From Ricordea florida (taxonomy: Eukaryota > Cnidaria > Anthozoa > Corallimorpharia > Ricordeidae), in NCBI GenBank assembly GCA_949710005.1, contig OX453272.1, forward strand, positions 480,001-544,000: 64,000 nt of DNA, read 5' to 3'. The translations under genes were made by a program, and so were the position numbers. Every line of letters starts with the position of its first letter. Positions within the stretch are counted from its first letter, which is position 1. Below the pieces are notes generated by a model that worked only from the letters and a program-made list of their open reading frames with translations, ran no database searches and was not told the origin of the DNA. This document shows positions 63,267 to 64,000 of the stretch, one piece after another.

Positions 63267-64000
63267 GCTTTCCAAACGGTACTGCTGCATGGTTTGATCC
63301 ATAGATGAAAACGTGCACCAGTACAGTAATATTTAGTTTCTTTCCAAAGCTCATGACACTCAATAATCATTGTAAACGCGGATGGAATATCACGAGCCAC
63401 AGTATACAGTAACCTGACGATAAGAAAGAAAACAGTGCCCCAGTACTGGCACGTGCACTGGTGATGCTGGGCAACACAGGACCCTGGCATTCTGACGAAT
63501 ACCCTGCATTCTGATCTTTATCTATCGACATCCCAGCCCTTCGAAATGTTTCGTTTCCCATCGTTAGTGGGTCGGTCGGGGAAAAATTGGACGAGGGAAG
63601 TTGAGTTCAAGAAAGGCGTGGATGCTAAGTATGAAGGTTTGGTTACAGGTGTGCTTTCACTTGCGATTTCATTTTGCGGGACATTCCAGGTTATTTGTCT
63701 CAGCTAAATTTGAGTGTCGGAGATTTCTATTCCAAATGAAGTGTCAGTCATATATTTTTTGTATTGATTAGATATATAAACAGAGAACATCAACTTTGCA
63801 TTTTACTTTCCAATAAGTGGGTCGGTTGCATTTGGGCGATCAGAAACGAAATACTAAAAAATACAAAAATGACTCCACATAAGGGCGGCTGGTGGGTGTC
63901 AATTAAACGAAACAAGTTAGTACGTGATGAGACGCGGATTATGGTGAAATTAAAACAAGAATAGGGTTTGAGTGACAGTTGCTCTGCGCTGTTTTGGGCC
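63267..64000. other. Right single-copy flank with weak coding hints
   Basis: Unique sequence resumes after GCAGAA at 63266. Plus strand: ATG 63546 opens a 53-residue frame to TAA 63705-63707 (starting MFRFPSLVGRSGKNWTREVE), with a possible donor ACAG|GTGTGC at about 63650. A second frame at 63764-63964 lacks an ATG start, but contains MTPHKGGWWVSIKRNK and ends in TAG. Minus strand: 63490-63274 also reads protein-like (RLLYTVARDIPSAFTMIIE). These overlap or compete and none is recognised. AGTGGGTCGGT occurs at both 63565 and 63815. I cannot choose a gene model. Confidence 0.3.

Overview
The window looks like animal (metazoan) nuclear DNA and is mostly a satellite array. GC is low, there are GT-AG introns with pyrimidine-rich acceptors, AATAAA signals and a DNA transposon, and nothing resembles prokaryotic operons. 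The best lineage guess is a cnidarian (coral or anemone). It rests only on the transposon proteins, which resemble families I associate with cnidarian genomes. It is inference.

Layout: (1) 1-3438 is a single-copy flank. It holds a possible two-exon gene of unknown function (1804-2786, probably frameshifted). Against the array it carries five AT-rich palindromic repeats (3143-3425). (2) 3439-17816 is about 276 head-to-tail copies of a 52-bp monomer. (3) 17817-22534 is a 4.7-kb DNA transposon inserted in the array. It has a perfect 13-bp terminal inverted repeat (CCCTTACCAAAGC), a 2-bp TG target duplication and subterminal TATGGGA/TCCCATA repeats. Between them lie two divergent, decayed genes around a shared CCAAT/E-box spacer. 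The plus-strand gene resembles the N-terminal part of Tnp2 (EnSpm/CACTA-like) transposase-associated proteins. The minus-strand gene resembles a BEN-domain protein. (4) 22535-63266 is the rest of the same array, about 780 monomers in the same orientation and phase. (5) 63267-64000 is single-copy flank with weak coding hints.

The satellite covers about 55.1 kb (86 percent of the window). Every typical monomer carries the 10-bp palindrome ACAGTACTGT. Monomers differ by a few substitutions and by a GA-dinucleotide slip (50, 52 or 54 bp). The variants recur in long blocks (offsets of about 1.04, 1.2, 1.77, 2.2, 3.1, 3.5, 4.3 and 5.4 kb), so the array grew by nested segmental duplication. Variant families match on both sides of the transposon, so the element landed in an existing array. 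No complete, clearly functional gene, tRNA, rRNA or CRISPR was found.
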